NCBI RefSeq assembly: GCF_963665245.1
Contig: NZ_OY762268.1
Coordinates: 1,116,001-1,180,000 of the forward strand
Source: an uncultured Paludibaculum sp.
GTDB taxonomy: Bacteria; Acidobacteriota; Terriglobia; Bryobacterales; Bryobacteraceae
Length of the DNA stretch: 64,000 nt
Reading direction: 5' to 3'
Below the pieces are notes generated by a model. It saw nothing but the letters and a program-made list of their open reading frames with translations. It did not search any database and was not told the DNA's origin. Positions 1-9,767 of the stretch are shown piece by piece. The position numbers and the translations under genes were made by a program. How positions within the stretch are numbered: the first letter of the stretch is position 1; every line of letters starts with the position of its first letter.

Positions 1-3000
1 TTGGGATCGAAGTAGGAACGGCGGAAGGGATCCTCGCGCCAGGTAGGCGTAATGGCCGCGGTGCCCAGCACGCGATCGGGCCGCACCGACCAGCCATCAT
101 TACCCGAACCGCCGGTCTTCGACTCCCACCAGGCGTTGTTGCCCAGGTAGACCACACCGGGCCACCCGCTCTGGCGGGTCATGGTGCCCGAAAGGACATA
201 CCCGCCCACCAGATGATTCACCCAGCCGGGGATGGTCCCCAGCAGCGCCTTGCCTTTGCCCACCGGCAGGTCGTAGCTGAACGATGCCCGCATCTTGTGC
301 GTCATGTCGAAGTTCGACACCGCCCGTTCACGCTCCTGGGTCTGCTGGGACGTCGATCCGAAGATGTCGTTGCCCGAAGGCGCGCCATCGTCGATCGACT
401 TGGAGAAGCTGTAGCTGGACAGGAAGGTCAGCCCCGCGGAGAACCGCTTCTGCAGGCCGACATTCAAGCCGTGATAGGTGGAGTTGCCGGAGCGGTCGTA
501 GTCGGTGCCGATGCGCGTGTTGAACCAGTTCTGGAACGGCCGCAACGCCATGATCCGTGTACCTGGCATCACCGTCCCGGTGCTGGACTTCAGCTGCAGT
601 GGGTTGTAGTCGGTGCTCTGCGAGGCGAAGTCGAGACCGGCCGCCACCATCGGAGCCGTCTGCGAAAGCGGCACTGCGTTCAAACCCCAGGGCTGCGCGT
701 AGAGATGCGTGCCCTTCGATCCGTCGTAGCCGATCTCTAGCGACAGACTGTTTCTCAGCAGGAATTGGAGCCCGGCGTTCCAGCGGTCGACACGCGGCAT
801 GGCGCTGTTCTGCGGAATGTAGGAGAACGCGAACGAATTGGTGTCGTTCATGTAGAAGATGGGGTCGCGCGACAGGTCGCGCGGAGCCGGCAACGCACCG
901 ATCGGGTTGGTGATGAGGTTCACCGGTCCCGGGTTCACTCCGCCCAGACCCAGTGATGAATTGATCACGCTCGCGTTGACGTTGGCATCAGGATAGAGCC
1001 CGTTGCCGTAGCCGGTGATGGGCGCCCGCAGCATCGAGTAGGACGCGCGCCATACCATCCACGACTTGGCCGCATAGGCCAGACCTAATCTGGGTTGGAA
1101 GCCGTTGTAGTTCGTCGGCCAGAGCCCGCGCTGGTTGCCCTGCGTGTTCGCCCAGACATAGGCGCCGGTGACGTTCTGCCCATTGATCTGACCGGCCAGC
1201 GTCGGGTCGAACCAGCCCTGACGGTCGTACTTCTCGGTACGGGGCGTCTCGACGTCCCACCGCAGCCCGAGGTTGAGCGTGAGCTTCCGGGTCAGCTTCC
1301 AATCGTCCTGGAAGTAGAAGGCGACATACTTCCAGCGGTAGTACGCGTTGCTCTGCTTCCCCTGGAACGTGTAGCTGGCCAGCGAGCCCAGCATCAGGCC
1401 CGCCAACTGGTTGGGCACGCCGTTGATGCTGCCCGTATTGGGCGTCACCTGGCCGCTGAAGCTGTAGTTGCCGCCCGTGAGGCCGGCATAGGAGATGCGG
1501 TTCATCTGGATGTTGCGGAACTCGCCGCCCATCTTGAAGGAGTGGGCGCCGTGCATCCAGTTGATGTCGGAGCCGACGCCGAAGTTGACATCCAGGGTGC
1601 GGCCCTCGCCGCTGGTGCCACGGCTGAGGATCTGTGGGAAGCCGGTGCCGGCGACGGCCGGCAACAAACCCATTTCCTTGCCCCAATCCTTGGAGATCGC
1701 CGCGGCGTTGGGTCCGCGGAAGGCGTCGCCGCGCGAGTAGGTCACGCGGGTCTCGTTCGAGACGCTGGGCGAGAAGATGTGGTTGAAGGTGAGCCCGGTG
1801 TTGTAGGTCGTGATGGTGTCCTGGACGATGGGGTCACCCGGATCCGAAGGGCCGCCCCAGTCATACCGCGTCCCGGTGACCGGAGCCACGGAGTAGCGGA
1901 AGGCCACGCGGTCTTGCGAGCCGATGAGCTGGTCGATCTTGAAACTGTACCGGTTGTCTACGCTTTCCACGCCTCGGATGTAGATCGCGTTGTTGCCATC
2001 GATGTCGTACAAACCGTCCGGACGAAGCCAATGGATGTAGGCGGTGTCCTTGCCCGGGGTAAAGGGGTACAGAGTACGGATGAGGCTCTGGGCCAGGGGG
2101 TTCTTGGCAAGCTGCCGGCTGAGGTTGTTGCCGGGCACGATGGGCCGGTCCGCAATGGCCAGTTCGGGTCCCACCGGAAAGCCGTCCGAGTTCATGGCGT
2201 AGTGATACCGCAACGAGTTCGTACGGATAGGCGATGCAATGGCCGCATCGATATTGGTCGACCGCAGGGTCGGGTCCAGGAAGTCATACAAATTGTTGAA
2301 GTTACCGGCCAGTTCGTCGGAAGTTGGCAGCCGCGCGCGAGAGGCTCCAATCTTCAGGCGCTGCCGCTGCGGCTCGCCGCTGGCATAGAAGAACGTCTTG
2401 TTGCGTCCGTCGTAGACCTTGGGGATGATCACCGGTCCGCCGATGGCACCGGCGTACGAGCTGTAGCGAGCCGTGGGGTCGAAGGCGGAACCGAGGAACC
2501 GCGTCTGCAGAAAAGGTTGCGTGTGGGTCCAGTTGCCCGTGCCGTGCGGAGTATTGGTGCCGGACTTCGTCGCCTGGTTGATGATGCCGCCTGTGGTGCG
2601 GCCATACTGTGCGGGTACACCGTTCGCCTGGATGGAAACTTCCTGGACGGTGTCGGCGGAAAAGGTGATGAGCGCGCGAGGGTTGCCGGCCGAAGTGATG
2701 TCGGAGCCGTCGACCAGAATCGACCCGCCGCCGGGCCGGCCGCCGCCCACGGTGATGGACCCACCGGGCGAAACAGCCTGTGTGTAGATGCCCGGCATCT
2801 CACTCTGGACGCCGCCGTTGTACTGTGGATCGCCCTGCGAGCCAGGGGTCAACAGGATCGCCGACAACGCGCTGCGGTCCTGGAACGGCAGATCCGTCAG
2901 GATCTTGTTCTCCACCGTGGTGGTGACCGCGGCGGAACCGGGGTTGATCAACGGGGCCTCGCCGCTGACGCTGATGCTTTCACTGACGGCGCCCAGTTGG

Positions 3001-3311
3001 AGCGAGAAATTCTGGGTGGTGGTCTGGGCGACCAGCACCTCGACGCCGGTCGCCGTGGCCGACTTGAATCCGGCCATGCTCACCTTCACCTCATAGCGGC
3101 CGGGTGGAAGTCCGGCGAGGGTGAAGTTCCCGGTTGAGGTGCTTTCCGACTTAACGGTACGGTTACTTCCGAGGTCGCGGGCCTCAATCACAGCCCCGCC
3201 GACGATGGCGCCGCTGGCATCGGTGATGGACCCCGTAATGGTCCCACTGCTGCTTTGGGCAAAGAGCGAACATACGCTGGCAACCAGGAGAAATGCGACT
3301 TGGCGAAACAC
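1..3311 (-). CDS. TonB-dependent receptor, Oar-like, with N-terminal carboxypeptidase-regulatory domain (3' end outside window)
   Basis: The reading frame is open from a GTG at 3311 to the window edge, about 1,103 residues without a stop, so the C-terminal barrel strands are missing. A GGAG (complement of 3318-3321) lies 6 nt upstream of the GTG. The protein begins with a signal peptide ending near FAQS, then a beta-sandwich regulatory domain (GTITGSITDASGAIVGG, roughly residues 22-105), a plug with VDGSDITSAGNPR, and long barrel sequence with FQDDWKLTRKLTLNLGLRW. This order is that of Oar-like outer-membrane receptors, which are very numerous in Acidobacteria and usually tied to uptake of large ligands. 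The ligand cannot be read from sequence. It is divergent from the regulator-like gene at 3518, which may control it. Confidence 0.9.
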   Translation of the reverse strand, partial: MFRQVAFLLVASVCSLFAQSSSGTITGSITDASGAIVGGAVIEARDLGSNRTVKSESTSTGNFTLAGLPPGRYEVKVSMAGFKSATATGVEVLVAQTTTQNFSLQLGAVSESISVSGEAPLINPGSAAVTTTVENKILTDLPFQDRSALSAILLTPGSQGDPQYNGGVQSEMPGIYTQAVSPGGSITVGGGRPGGGSILVDGSDITSAGNPRALITFSADTVQEVSIQANGVPAQYGRTTGGIINQATKSGTNTPHGTGNWTHTQPFLQTRFLGSAFDPTARYSSYAGAIGGPVIIPKVYDGRNKTFFYASGEPQRQRLKIGASRARLPTSDELAGNFNNLYDFLDPTLRSTNIDAAIASPIRTNSLRYHYAMNSDGFPVGPELAIADRPIVPGNNLSRQLAKNPLAQSLIRTLYPFTPGKDTAYIHWLRPDGLYDIDGNNAIYIRGVESVDNRYSFKIDQLIGSQDRVAFRYSVAPVTGTRYDWGGPSDPGDPIVQDTITTYNTGLTFNHIFSPSVSNETRVTYSRGDAFRGPNAAAISKDWGKEMGLLPAVAGTGFPQILSRGTSGEGRTLDVNFGVGSDINWMHGAHSFKMGGEFRNIQMNRISYAGLTGGNYSFSGQVTPNTGSINGVPNQLAGLMLGSLASYTFQGKQSNAYYRWKYVAFYFQDDWKLTRKLTLNLGLRWDVETPRTEKYDRQGWFDPTLAGQINGQNVTGAYVWANTQGNQRGLWPTNYNGFQPRLGLAYAAKSWMVWRASYSMLRAPITGYGNGLYPDANVNASVINSSLGLGGVNPGPVNLITNPIGALPAPRDLSRDPIFYMNDTNSFAFSYIPQNSAMPRVDRWNAGLQFLLRNSLSLEIGYDGSKGTHLYAQPWGLNAVPLSQTAPMVAAGLDFASQSTDYNPLQLKSSTGTVMPGTRIMALRPFQNWFNTRIGTDYDRSGNSTYHGLNVGLQKRFSAGLTFLSSYSFSKSIDDGAPSGNDIFGSTSQQTQERERAVSNFDMTHKMRASFSYDLPVGKGKALLGTIPGWVNHLVGGYVLSGTMTRQSGWPGVVYLGNNAWWESKTGGSGNDGWSVRPDRVLGTAAITPTWREDPFRRSYFDP

Positions 3312-3517
3312 AAAAGACTCCTTCAATCGTGGAGGTTTACAGAGGCGGACCGTCGCGAGAAAGGCGGCCCACAGGCTGTGTTATGTGTACACTCGCCTTT
3401 CTTGCCTGCCTAGGTTGGATTTCGCCGCTAGGCATCGGTAACAGATGCAACCGGTTGAAACGACTTGTAATTCTGCCTGTCGTCGAGTACCGTTAGAACT
3501 GCCGTTAGCTGCCAGTT

Positions 3518-4747
3518 ATGGGTTCCGTTCAGCCCCCTCATTCCGTGCATCCCCATCACGAACAAGTGATGGAGGAACTGAATCGATTGCTGGCCAGCGA
3601 GACATTTCGCAACAGCCGCCAATCGGAGAAACTGCTGCGCTACCTGGTCACCAATACCCTGGAAGAGCACGAAGAAGCGCTGCGCGAGCGGGCCATCGGC
3701 GTCAACCTGTTTGGTCGGGAACAGAAGTACGACACGAACGAGGACTCCATCGTCCGGGTCTCGGCGAATGAGGTCAGGAAGCGACTGCACCGCTACTATG
3801 CTCAGCCGGACATGGAAGCGAGCATCCGGTTCTCCATGCCGCTGGGCTCCTACCGGGTGCAGTTCGAGACCGTCGCAACGAACCCGCCAGTCCGCGAGGT
3901 CGCCGCTCCGGTCCCCGAAAAGCGCACGACCCTCTGGTGGGTCTCCGGTGGAATTGGGTTCGTCTGTCTCATTGCCATCCTCCTTTATGGGCTCTGGCCC
4001 AAGGCGGCGATTGAGGAGTTCTGGGGGCCCGCCCTCGCATCCGACCGGCCGGTGGTCATCCTGGCACCCAACCCCGTCGTCTACAACTTCCGGCGCGACA
4101 CCCATCAGCGCCTAAGGGGTAAGGCGACGTCCCACGTGCAATGGCAGATGGACCCGCTGACACCTCCGCCGGACACGACCCTGCAATGGCGTGAGGTGGT
4201 GCCCATCATTGACCAATACGTCGGCATGGGTTCGGCCCACGCGATCTCCGACGTCTCGGTCCTGCTGTCGAAGCATGGCCGGCGTGGCGACATCCGGTTC
4301 GGCAGCGCGTCGTCGTTCCAGGACCTGTTGAACTCCCCCGCCGTGCTTGTGGGCGCATACGCGAACCGCTGGACCCTGCAGTTGACCGATGAGCTCCGCT
4401 TCGTCTGCGGAGAGCGCGGACAGACACCGGAGATCGTCGATCGGGTCTCCGGCAAGACCTATCCGCTCAAGAACTTACAGCCAGATGGCCGCACGCCGGA
4501 GGATTACGCTATCGTGTCGCGCCTCTTCCATCCCAAGACCGGCAATCTGATGATCGCCCTGGCCGGAGTGACGCAGTACGGCACGCAGGCGGCGGGCGAG
4601 TTCGTAACCGACCCGGCCCGTCTGGAGGAGGCTTTCCGCTCGGCGCCCCGTGGCTGGGGCCGTAGAAACGTTCAACTTCTCCTGCGCATTCCCGTGGTTG
4701 AACGGGTGCCTGGCCGTCCGGAAGTGGTCGCCACCCACATCTGGTAG
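3518..4747 (+). CDS. Membrane-anchored putative regulator, Acidobacteria-type N-terminal domain
   Basis: This 409-residue protein has three parts. Residues about 15-95 carry a pattern I recognise from many Acidobacteria proteins (RAIGVNLFGREQKYDTNEDS, then IVRVSANEVRKRLHRYY), probably a cytoplasmic winged-helix-like or interaction domain. One membrane span follows (WWVSGGIGFVCLIAILLYGLW, about 142-162), then about 245 residues of predicted periplasmic sequence without a motif I can name. It sits between two minus-strand TonB receptors and is divergent from the first. A role in sensing or regulating receptor expression is inference. No Shine-Dalgarno precedes the ATG, and an in-frame ATG at 3569 is an alternative start. 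Confidence 0.8.
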   Translation: MGSVQPPHSVHPHHEQVMEELNRLLASETFRNSRQSEKLLRYLVTNTLEEHEEALRERAIGVNLFGREQKYDTNEDSIVRVSANEVRKRLHRYYAQPDMEASIRFSMPLGSYRVQFETVATNPPVREVAAPVPEKRTTLWWVSGGIGFVCLIAILLYGLWPKAAIEEFWGPALASDRPVVILAPNPVVYNFRRDTHQRLRGKATSHVQWQMDPLTPPPDTTLQWREVVPIIDQYVGMGSAHAISDVSVLLSKHGRRGDIRFGSASSFQDLLNSPAVLVGAYANRWTLQLTDELRFVCGERGQTPEIVDRVSGKTYPLKNLQPDGRTPEDYAIVSRLFHPKTGNLMIALAGVTQYGTQAAGEFVTDPARLEEAFRSAPRGWGRRNVQLLLRIPVVERVPGRPEVVATHIW

Positions 4748-4771
4748 AGCCGGCCGGCCACCATCCTCCGA

Positions 4772-7700
4772 TCAGAAGAAGAACCGGACTCCGAACTGCG
4801 CCTGGAACGGATTGCCGAGCTGCGAAGTGGTGGCCGTGTTGTAGTCCCCGGCGCTGTTTCGCAGCAGCATGAACCGAGAGTCGATGGGCGCCGCGGCTCC
4901 GGTCGTCGGGTTGATGCCCGCCCCGTAGACGTTCCCCTGACCCGCAAAGACCACGTTGTCGCAATTGAACAGGTTGAAGAGTTCAGCCGAGAGCTGCACC
5001 CGGTAACGCTCGCTCCCAATGTGGAAGCTCTTCAGCAGCCGGAGGTCGTTGGTGAGAACGACAGCGCGATTGCGGAAGGAGTTGCGGAGGAACGGCACGC
5101 CGACCGCGGAGTACGGCCGGTCGCTGTTGTTGCTGTCGCCATTGGTATCGGTACCCACCACTGGGCTGTAAGGTGACCCGCTGCGAGTCCTCAGGATGCC
5201 GGAAACCTCGATACCCCAAGGGAGTGAATACAAGGCGTGGGCGGTGAACTGGTGGCGCGCGTCAAGATTCGAGTAGTTGTACTCGGGTTTGAAGTTGTAC
5301 ACGTTCTCCGCGCCGGCGCCACCCGAGTCGCGCTCGTTGTCGTCGTCGGAGTAGTTGGTGGACAGGGTGTAAAAGACGCCCGCGGTGAGCTTCCTGGCGC
5401 GGTATTGAGTCGAGAAGACGGCGGAGCGATAGAGGGCGCGGGCCGAACTCTCGCGTACCGCCACTTGCCCCTGTGAGGGAACCGGGCGGTTGGCGCGCAC
5501 GAACACCGGACGGCCGTCGGCCACGCGTAACGTCGGCACGGGCAGGTTCAGGTCGCGGTTGCGTTCCAGGAACATCGTGTTCACTTGCTGATACTGGACG
5601 CCGGCGATCCAATTGCTCGCCAATTCCGTCTCAAAGCCGATGCCGTACTGATAGGAACGCGGATTGCGGAAGTCCGGCGACATGGCCGTCACGTTGGCGC
5701 CAATGAGCGGGTCGACAGCGGCTCCGCCTGCTGCCAGCGCGGCGGCCTGTTGCACCTTGTCCAGCGGGATGACGGGCAGGGCGCCCAGCGTTGAGGTGTT
5801 GAAATCCACACCCACCTGTTTGAACAAGCTGTAAACAGAGTTGGTGCTGCCGGACGCGAAGGGCCCGATCTGGATACTGACGTCACCGGGCGGCGTCCGG
5901 AAGTTATTGGTCGGACCGGAGTAAAGCAGCAAGGGCGTCGAGGCGTAGAACAGCCCGGCGTTCCCGCGGACCACCGTCCGGCGCGAAGTCTTGAACGGCG
6001 TCCAGGCGAAGCCCACGCGCGGCATCACTTGGTTCAGATTGTTCTTGATCGTGGTCACATCCAGCTTCGTACCCACCGGGTAGGTCGTTGTCACTCGATT
6101 GACGAGAGCCGTGTTGTTCGCCTCGACCGACGGGTTCCACTGGCCTTCCCAGCGCAGGCCGAGGTCCACTGTCAGGTTGCTGGTCACGCGCCACGAGTCC
6201 TGCGCAAACATGGCCATCTGCTTCGCGCCGAAATCCGCGACCAGATTCCCGATCTGCCGGACATAGCGGACGTTGAAGTTGTCGAACCGGTTTGCAAACG
6301 TGCCGCCGGTGCCCATGATGTCCAGAATGCCGGCGATGTCCGACGAGTTGGAGAACCCGATGGAGCCGAACTGATTGAACCCGAATGTCTGAACGGTGGA
6401 GAGCTTGGAGAAGTCGATGCCGAACTTCAGGCTGTGCGACCCGGCTAGCACCGTGGTGCTGTTGGTGATCTGCGTCCGGTAGTCATCCTGGGTGGTGGGC
6501 AGGAAACTGCGCGTTCCATACGAGCCGATGTTGCCAGCGCCGACACCGACCGAATTTGAGTTCGCCAGCCGGGGCCGGATCTCATAGCTCTGGCTGAACT
6601 TCGTGTCGTTCACGACGCTGGGGGAGAAGAGATGCGTGTACTGCACCGTCCCAAAGTGGGTGCGATCGAGTTCAGTACCTTCGTTGCTGACAGCCGAGTT
6701 GGTGAAGGGGTTCAGCGCGCCACCCACGGTCACCGAGTTCGGCTCGTCCGACCGGGAGTGGTTGTAGCGCAGCGAGAGCCGATGCCCCTTCGAGAACATA
6801 TAGTCGCCCTTGGCGGTGACAGCGGTTGCCTTGTTCTTGCGGGTGAAATCTTCCTGCAGACCGCGGAAGTAGTCGAACGCTTCCTGGGTGGCGGCGGTGG
6901 GCGTAATGGCATCCAAGGCGGTAAACAGGACCGACGCCGGCGTATTCGCCCGCTGGTGTTCCACCGCCCCGAAGAAGAACAGCTTGTCGCGAATGACGCG
7001 CCCACCGGCGGAGCCTCCCACCTGCTGCAGCGACTCAGAGGGCTGGCGCTTGAAGATCGGATTGTCGGCGCTGAGGGCCCGGTTGCGGTTCTGATAGAAG
7101 GCATCGCCATGGAAGTCGTTCGAGCCGCTCTTGGAGATCACGTTGAGTACCCCACCGGTCGAGCGGCCGTATTCGGCGGCGTAGCCGGAGCTCACCGCCT
7201 GGAATTCCTGAACGGCGCTCTGGGGGATGGTGAAGTTGAAGTTCGAGCGTTCGCCGCCGCGGATACCGCCGAAGAACGGCTGGTTATAGTCCGCTCCATC
7301 CACCATGATGTTGCCGTTGACGCCACGCTGGCCGGCAAACGAAAGTTGGCCGCGGGAAGGATCCACCTGCACGGTGGGCGTCAACGTGGCAAAGTCCTGA
7401 AAGCGCCGCCCGTTGATGGGCAGATCGCGAATCGCCGTGGCTCCGATGTTGGCGGAAGGCGCGGGCAACGCCACGTTGATCATCGTGTCGGCCACTTCGA
7501 TGGTCTGCGTGGTCGCCTGCACCTGCAGGTTGATGTTGACGTCGACTGTGGAGCCCACACCCAGGGTGACCCCGGTCAGGGTGGTCTGGGCAAAACCGGC
7601 GCTTTGGGCGACGACCTCATAGGTGCCGGGATCCAGTTGAACGGCCCGGTACTGGCCATCGACTCCGGAGCTCAGCTCGCGCTGCAGGCCGGTTGCGATG

Positions 7701-7849
7701 TTCTTGATCCTGATGCTTGCGCCAGGGACGGCAGCGCCCTTGGGGTCAAGCACGGTTCCAAACAATTGAGCTTTGTTGGCATCTGCCTGGCCGAATAGCG
7801 CCAGAGCCAGCACCAGATGGACGAATCCTAGGCGGAGTTGCAGCTTCAT
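4772..7849 (-). CDS. TonB-dependent receptor, Oar-like, with N-terminal carboxypeptidase-regulatory domain
   Basis: A complete 1,025-residue outer-membrane receptor. A signal peptide (about residues 1-24, ending QADA) is followed by a carboxypeptidase-regulatory beta-sandwich (QLFGTVLDPKGAAVPGASIR, about 28-115), a plug domain (LPINGRRFQDFATLTP, then GNIMVDGADYNQPFFGG) and a barrel. It ends in QFGVRFFF, a C-terminal aromatic residue typical of the BAM recognition signal. It is paralogous in layout to the receptor at 1-3311 but not a near copy. The 3' end is convergent with the regulator-like gene ending at 4747, with a 24-bp gap. A possible terminator or attenuator on its own strand lies upstream at 7933-7956. 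Confidence 0.95.
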   Translation of the reverse strand: MKLQLRLGFVHLVLALALFGQADANKAQLFGTVLDPKGAAVPGASIRIKNIATGLQRELSSGVDGQYRAVQLDPGTYEVVAQSAGFAQTTLTGVTLGVGSTVDVNINLQVQATTQTIEVADTMINVALPAPSANIGATAIRDLPINGRRFQDFATLTPTVQVDPSRGQLSFAGQRGVNGNIMVDGADYNQPFFGGIRGGERSNFNFTIPQSAVQEFQAVSSGYAAEYGRSTGGVLNVISKSGSNDFHGDAFYQNRNRALSADNPIFKRQPSESLQQVGGSAGGRVIRDKLFFFGAVEHQRANTPASVLFTALDAITPTAATQEAFDYFRGLQEDFTRKNKATAVTAKGDYMFSKGHRLSLRYNHSRSDEPNSVTVGGALNPFTNSAVSNEGTELDRTHFGTVQYTHLFSPSVVNDTKFSQSYEIRPRLANSNSVGVGAGNIGSYGTRSFLPTTQDDYRTQITNSTTVLAGSHSLKFGIDFSKLSTVQTFGFNQFGSIGFSNSSDIAGILDIMGTGGTFANRFDNFNVRYVRQIGNLVADFGAKQMAMFAQDSWRVTSNLTVDLGLRWEGQWNPSVEANNTALVNRVTTTYPVGTKLDVTTIKNNLNQVMPRVGFAWTPFKTSRRTVVRGNAGLFYASTPLLLYSGPTNNFRTPPGDVSIQIGPFASGSTNSVYSLFKQVGVDFNTSTLGALPVIPLDKVQQAAALAAGGAAVDPLIGANVTAMSPDFRNPRSYQYGIGFETELASNWIAGVQYQQVNTMFLERNRDLNLPVPTLRVADGRPVFVRANRPVPSQGQVAVRESSARALYRSAVFSTQYRARKLTAGVFYTLSTNYSDDDNERDSGGAGAENVYNFKPEYNYSNLDARHQFTAHALYSLPWGIEVSGILRTRSGSPYSPVVGTDTNGDSNNSDRPYSAVGVPFLRNSFRNRAVVLTNDLRLLKSFHIGSERYRVQLSAELFNLFNCDNVVFAGQGNVYGAGINPTTGAAAPIDSRFMLLRNSAGDYNTATTSQLGNPFQAQFGVRFFF

Positions 7850-7932
7850 TCAGGGAACCTCGCATCAGTCAACCGGGGGAGATGACCACGTGAAACCAGT
7901 CAAGAATAGCCGAAGACTGTGACAATCCGACT

Positions 7933-7956
7933 AAAAAAGTGCGACGGTAGCGCACT
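7933..7956 (-). terminator. Hairpin plus T-run on the minus strand, upstream of the TonB receptor
   Basis: AGTGCG (7938-7943) pairs perfectly with CGCACT (7951-7956) across a 7-nt loop. On the minus strand the stem is followed by six T residues (complement of 7933-7938). This has the form of an intrinsic terminator, but it lies 84 bp upstream of a minus-strand start codon with no minus-strand gene before it. It would act either as a leader attenuator of the receptor or as a block to antisense reading out of aroC. Confidence 0.5.
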
Positions 7957-8041
7957 GGAGGAGTAGAAACCGAGGCGAAAGCGCCCGTCTCGCCGCTTGA
8001 TGGAACCTGGACAGGTTCGATACCATAAGAAATTCAACCAC

Positions 8042-9214
8042 ATGCTACGATTTGAGACCGCCGGCGAGTCGCACGGGGAGTGTCTGGTGGCGACTTTGAC
8101 CGGTCTGCCCGCCGGTGTGCCAATCTCCGTCGCCCAGGTAAATCACGAACTCTGGCGGCGCCAGCAGGGCTTCGGCCGCGGCGGACGCATGAAAATCGAG
8201 ACCGATACGGCGGAACTGGTGAGCGGCGTACGCCACTCCCAGACCATCGGTTCGCCCATTGCCATCATCGTCAAGAACCGTGACTGGCAGAACTGGACCG
8301 AAGTTTTGCCGGTGGAGTCCGCCGAAGACAGCGAAGAAAAGAAGAAGCCGCTCACGCGCCCCCGGCCCGGCCACGCCGATCTGGCTGGCGCAATTAAGTA
8401 CAGTTTCACCGAGGCGCGCTACATTCTGGAACGGGCTTCGGCCCGCGAAACCACTGCGCGGGTGGCGGTAGGCGCTCTGGCCAAGCAGTTTCTGGCTCAG
8501 TTTGGCGTGGAGATCCTGAGCCATGTGATTCAGGTGGGCACGGCGAAACTCGGTCGGCTGGTGGAGTGGGAAGAACTGCAGGCTCTGGCGGCCAAGGAGG
8601 AAGTCCTGCTGGGCTGCGTCGACCCGGAGGCCGAGACCCGAATGAAGGCAGTGGTCGACGAGGCCTATCGGACGGGCGACACCGTGGGCGGCGTCTTCGA
8701 GGTGCGTGCGCACAACCTGCCCATCGGCCTGGGTTCGCACATCGCCTGGGACACCCGGCTGGACGGACGTCTGGCGCAGGCGATCCTCTCGATTCAAGCG
8801 GTAAAAGGCGTCGAGATCGGCGAAGCCGAAGAGGCGTCGACCGTCTTTGGATCGAAAGTCCAGGACACGATTCATTACGACAAGGGCGAACACCGTTTTC
8901 ACCGCGGTGCGAACAAAGCCGGCGGGCTGGAGGGCGGCATCACGAACGGCCAGGACCTGGTCGTGCGCGGCCTGCTGAAACCGATTTCGACGCTGCGCAG
9001 GCCTCTGGAATCGGTGGACCTGGCCACGAAGGAGCCGGCTTCGGCGGCCTACGAGCGCAGCGATATCTGTGTCGTGCCGGCGGCCGGTGTGATTGGCGAG
9101 GCGATGGTGGCCATCGTGCTCGCGCAGGCGTTTCTGGAAAAATTTGGCGGCGATTCCCTGAAGGAGTCGCGTCGAAACTACGACGGCTACATCCAACAAG
9201 TCAGGGAGTTTTGA
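8042..9214 (+). CDS. aroC: Chorismate synthase
   Basis: Catalyses the last shikimate-pathway step, 5-enolpyruvylshikimate-3-phosphate to chorismate, in the cytosol using reduced FMN. The family N-terminus MLRFETAGESHGECLVAT fixes the start at the ATG at 8042; an upstream in-frame TTG at 7997 would add 15 non-conserved residues. Further family blocks are RPRPGHADLAGAIKY, RASARETTARVAVGA and HRGANKAGGLEGGITNG. The 390-residue length is normal for the family. It is followed 9 bp later by def, then fmt and argJ, as a co-directional housekeeping run. Confidence 0.97.
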   Translation: MLRFETAGESHGECLVATLTGLPAGVPISVAQVNHELWRRQQGFGRGGRMKIETDTAELVSGVRHSQTIGSPIAIIVKNRDWQNWTEVLPVESAEDSEEKKKPLTRPRPGHADLAGAIKYSFTEARYILERASARETTARVAVGALAKQFLAQFGVEILSHVIQVGTAKLGRLVEWEELQALAAKEEVLLGCVDPEAETRMKAVVDEAYRTGDTVGGVFEVRAHNLPIGLGSHIAWDTRLDGRLAQAILSIQAVKGVEIGEAEEASTVFGSKVQDTIHYDKGEHRFHRGANKAGGLEGGITNGQDLVVRGLLKPISTLRRPLESVDLATKEPASAAYERSDICVVPAAGVIGEAMVAIVLAQAFLEKFGGDSLKESRRNYDGYIQQVREF

Positions 9215-9223
9215 AGTACAAAG

Positions 9224-9739
9224 ATGGTCCTGCGGATAGTTAAGTACGGCGACCCTGTCCTGGAGCAGGCGGCCAAACCGATTGCGGAGTTCGGCACTCC
9301 AGAGCTCAAACAGTTGGTGGAAGACATGTTCGAGACGATGTACGCGAACAAGGGTGTCGGTCTGGCCGCCCCGCAAGTCGCGCTCTCACAGCGTCTTACT
9401 GTGATCGACCCCTCGGCGGGGGAGGATCCGGCCGCCAGGCTTGTACTCATCAACCCGGAGATCATCGCAAAGGAAGGCTCGCAAATCGGCGAAGAGGGCT
9501 GCCTCTCCATCCCGGGCTTCCGCGAGGACGTCAAGCGGTTCAACAAGGTGCGCGTGCGCGCCCAGAACGTGGACGGCGAAGCGTTCGAGGCCGATGGCGA
9601 AGAACTGCTGGCGCGCGCCATGCAGCATGAGATCGATCACCTCAACGGAGTCCTGTTCATCAGCCACCTCAGCATTCTGAAGCGGGACCTCATCCGCCGC
9701 AAAATCCGCAAACTGGCGAAGGCCGGCGAGTGGGATTGA
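9224..9739 (+). CDS. def: Peptide deformylase
   Basis: Removes the formyl group from nascent N-terminal formyl-methionine. All three metal-site motifs are present in the 171 residues: GVGLAAPQ (44-51), EGCLS (91-95, metal ligand Cys93) and HEIDH (135-139, two His ligands and the catalytic Glu). The gene begins 9 bp after aroC and precedes fmt, which adds the formyl group; def-fmt pairing is common in bacteria. There is only a distant GGAG before the ATG, so coupling with aroC is likely. Confidence 0.97.
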   Translation: MVLRIVKYGDPVLEQAAKPIAEFGTPELKQLVEDMFETMYANKGVGLAAPQVALSQRLTVIDPSAGEDPAARLVLINPEIIAKEGSQIGEEGCLSIPGFREDVKRFNKVRVRAQNVDGEAFEADGEELLARAMQHEIDHLNGVLFISHLSILKRDLIRRKIRKLAKAGEWD

Positions 9740-9767
9740 CCGCCAGGGCACACCGTCAAGGTAGTCG

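Noticed and set aside
1095..3137. Long plus-strand frame opposite the first TonB receptor
   Set aside because: It is rich in Arg, Val, Gly and Ala without domains, and the opposite strand encodes a clear receptor.
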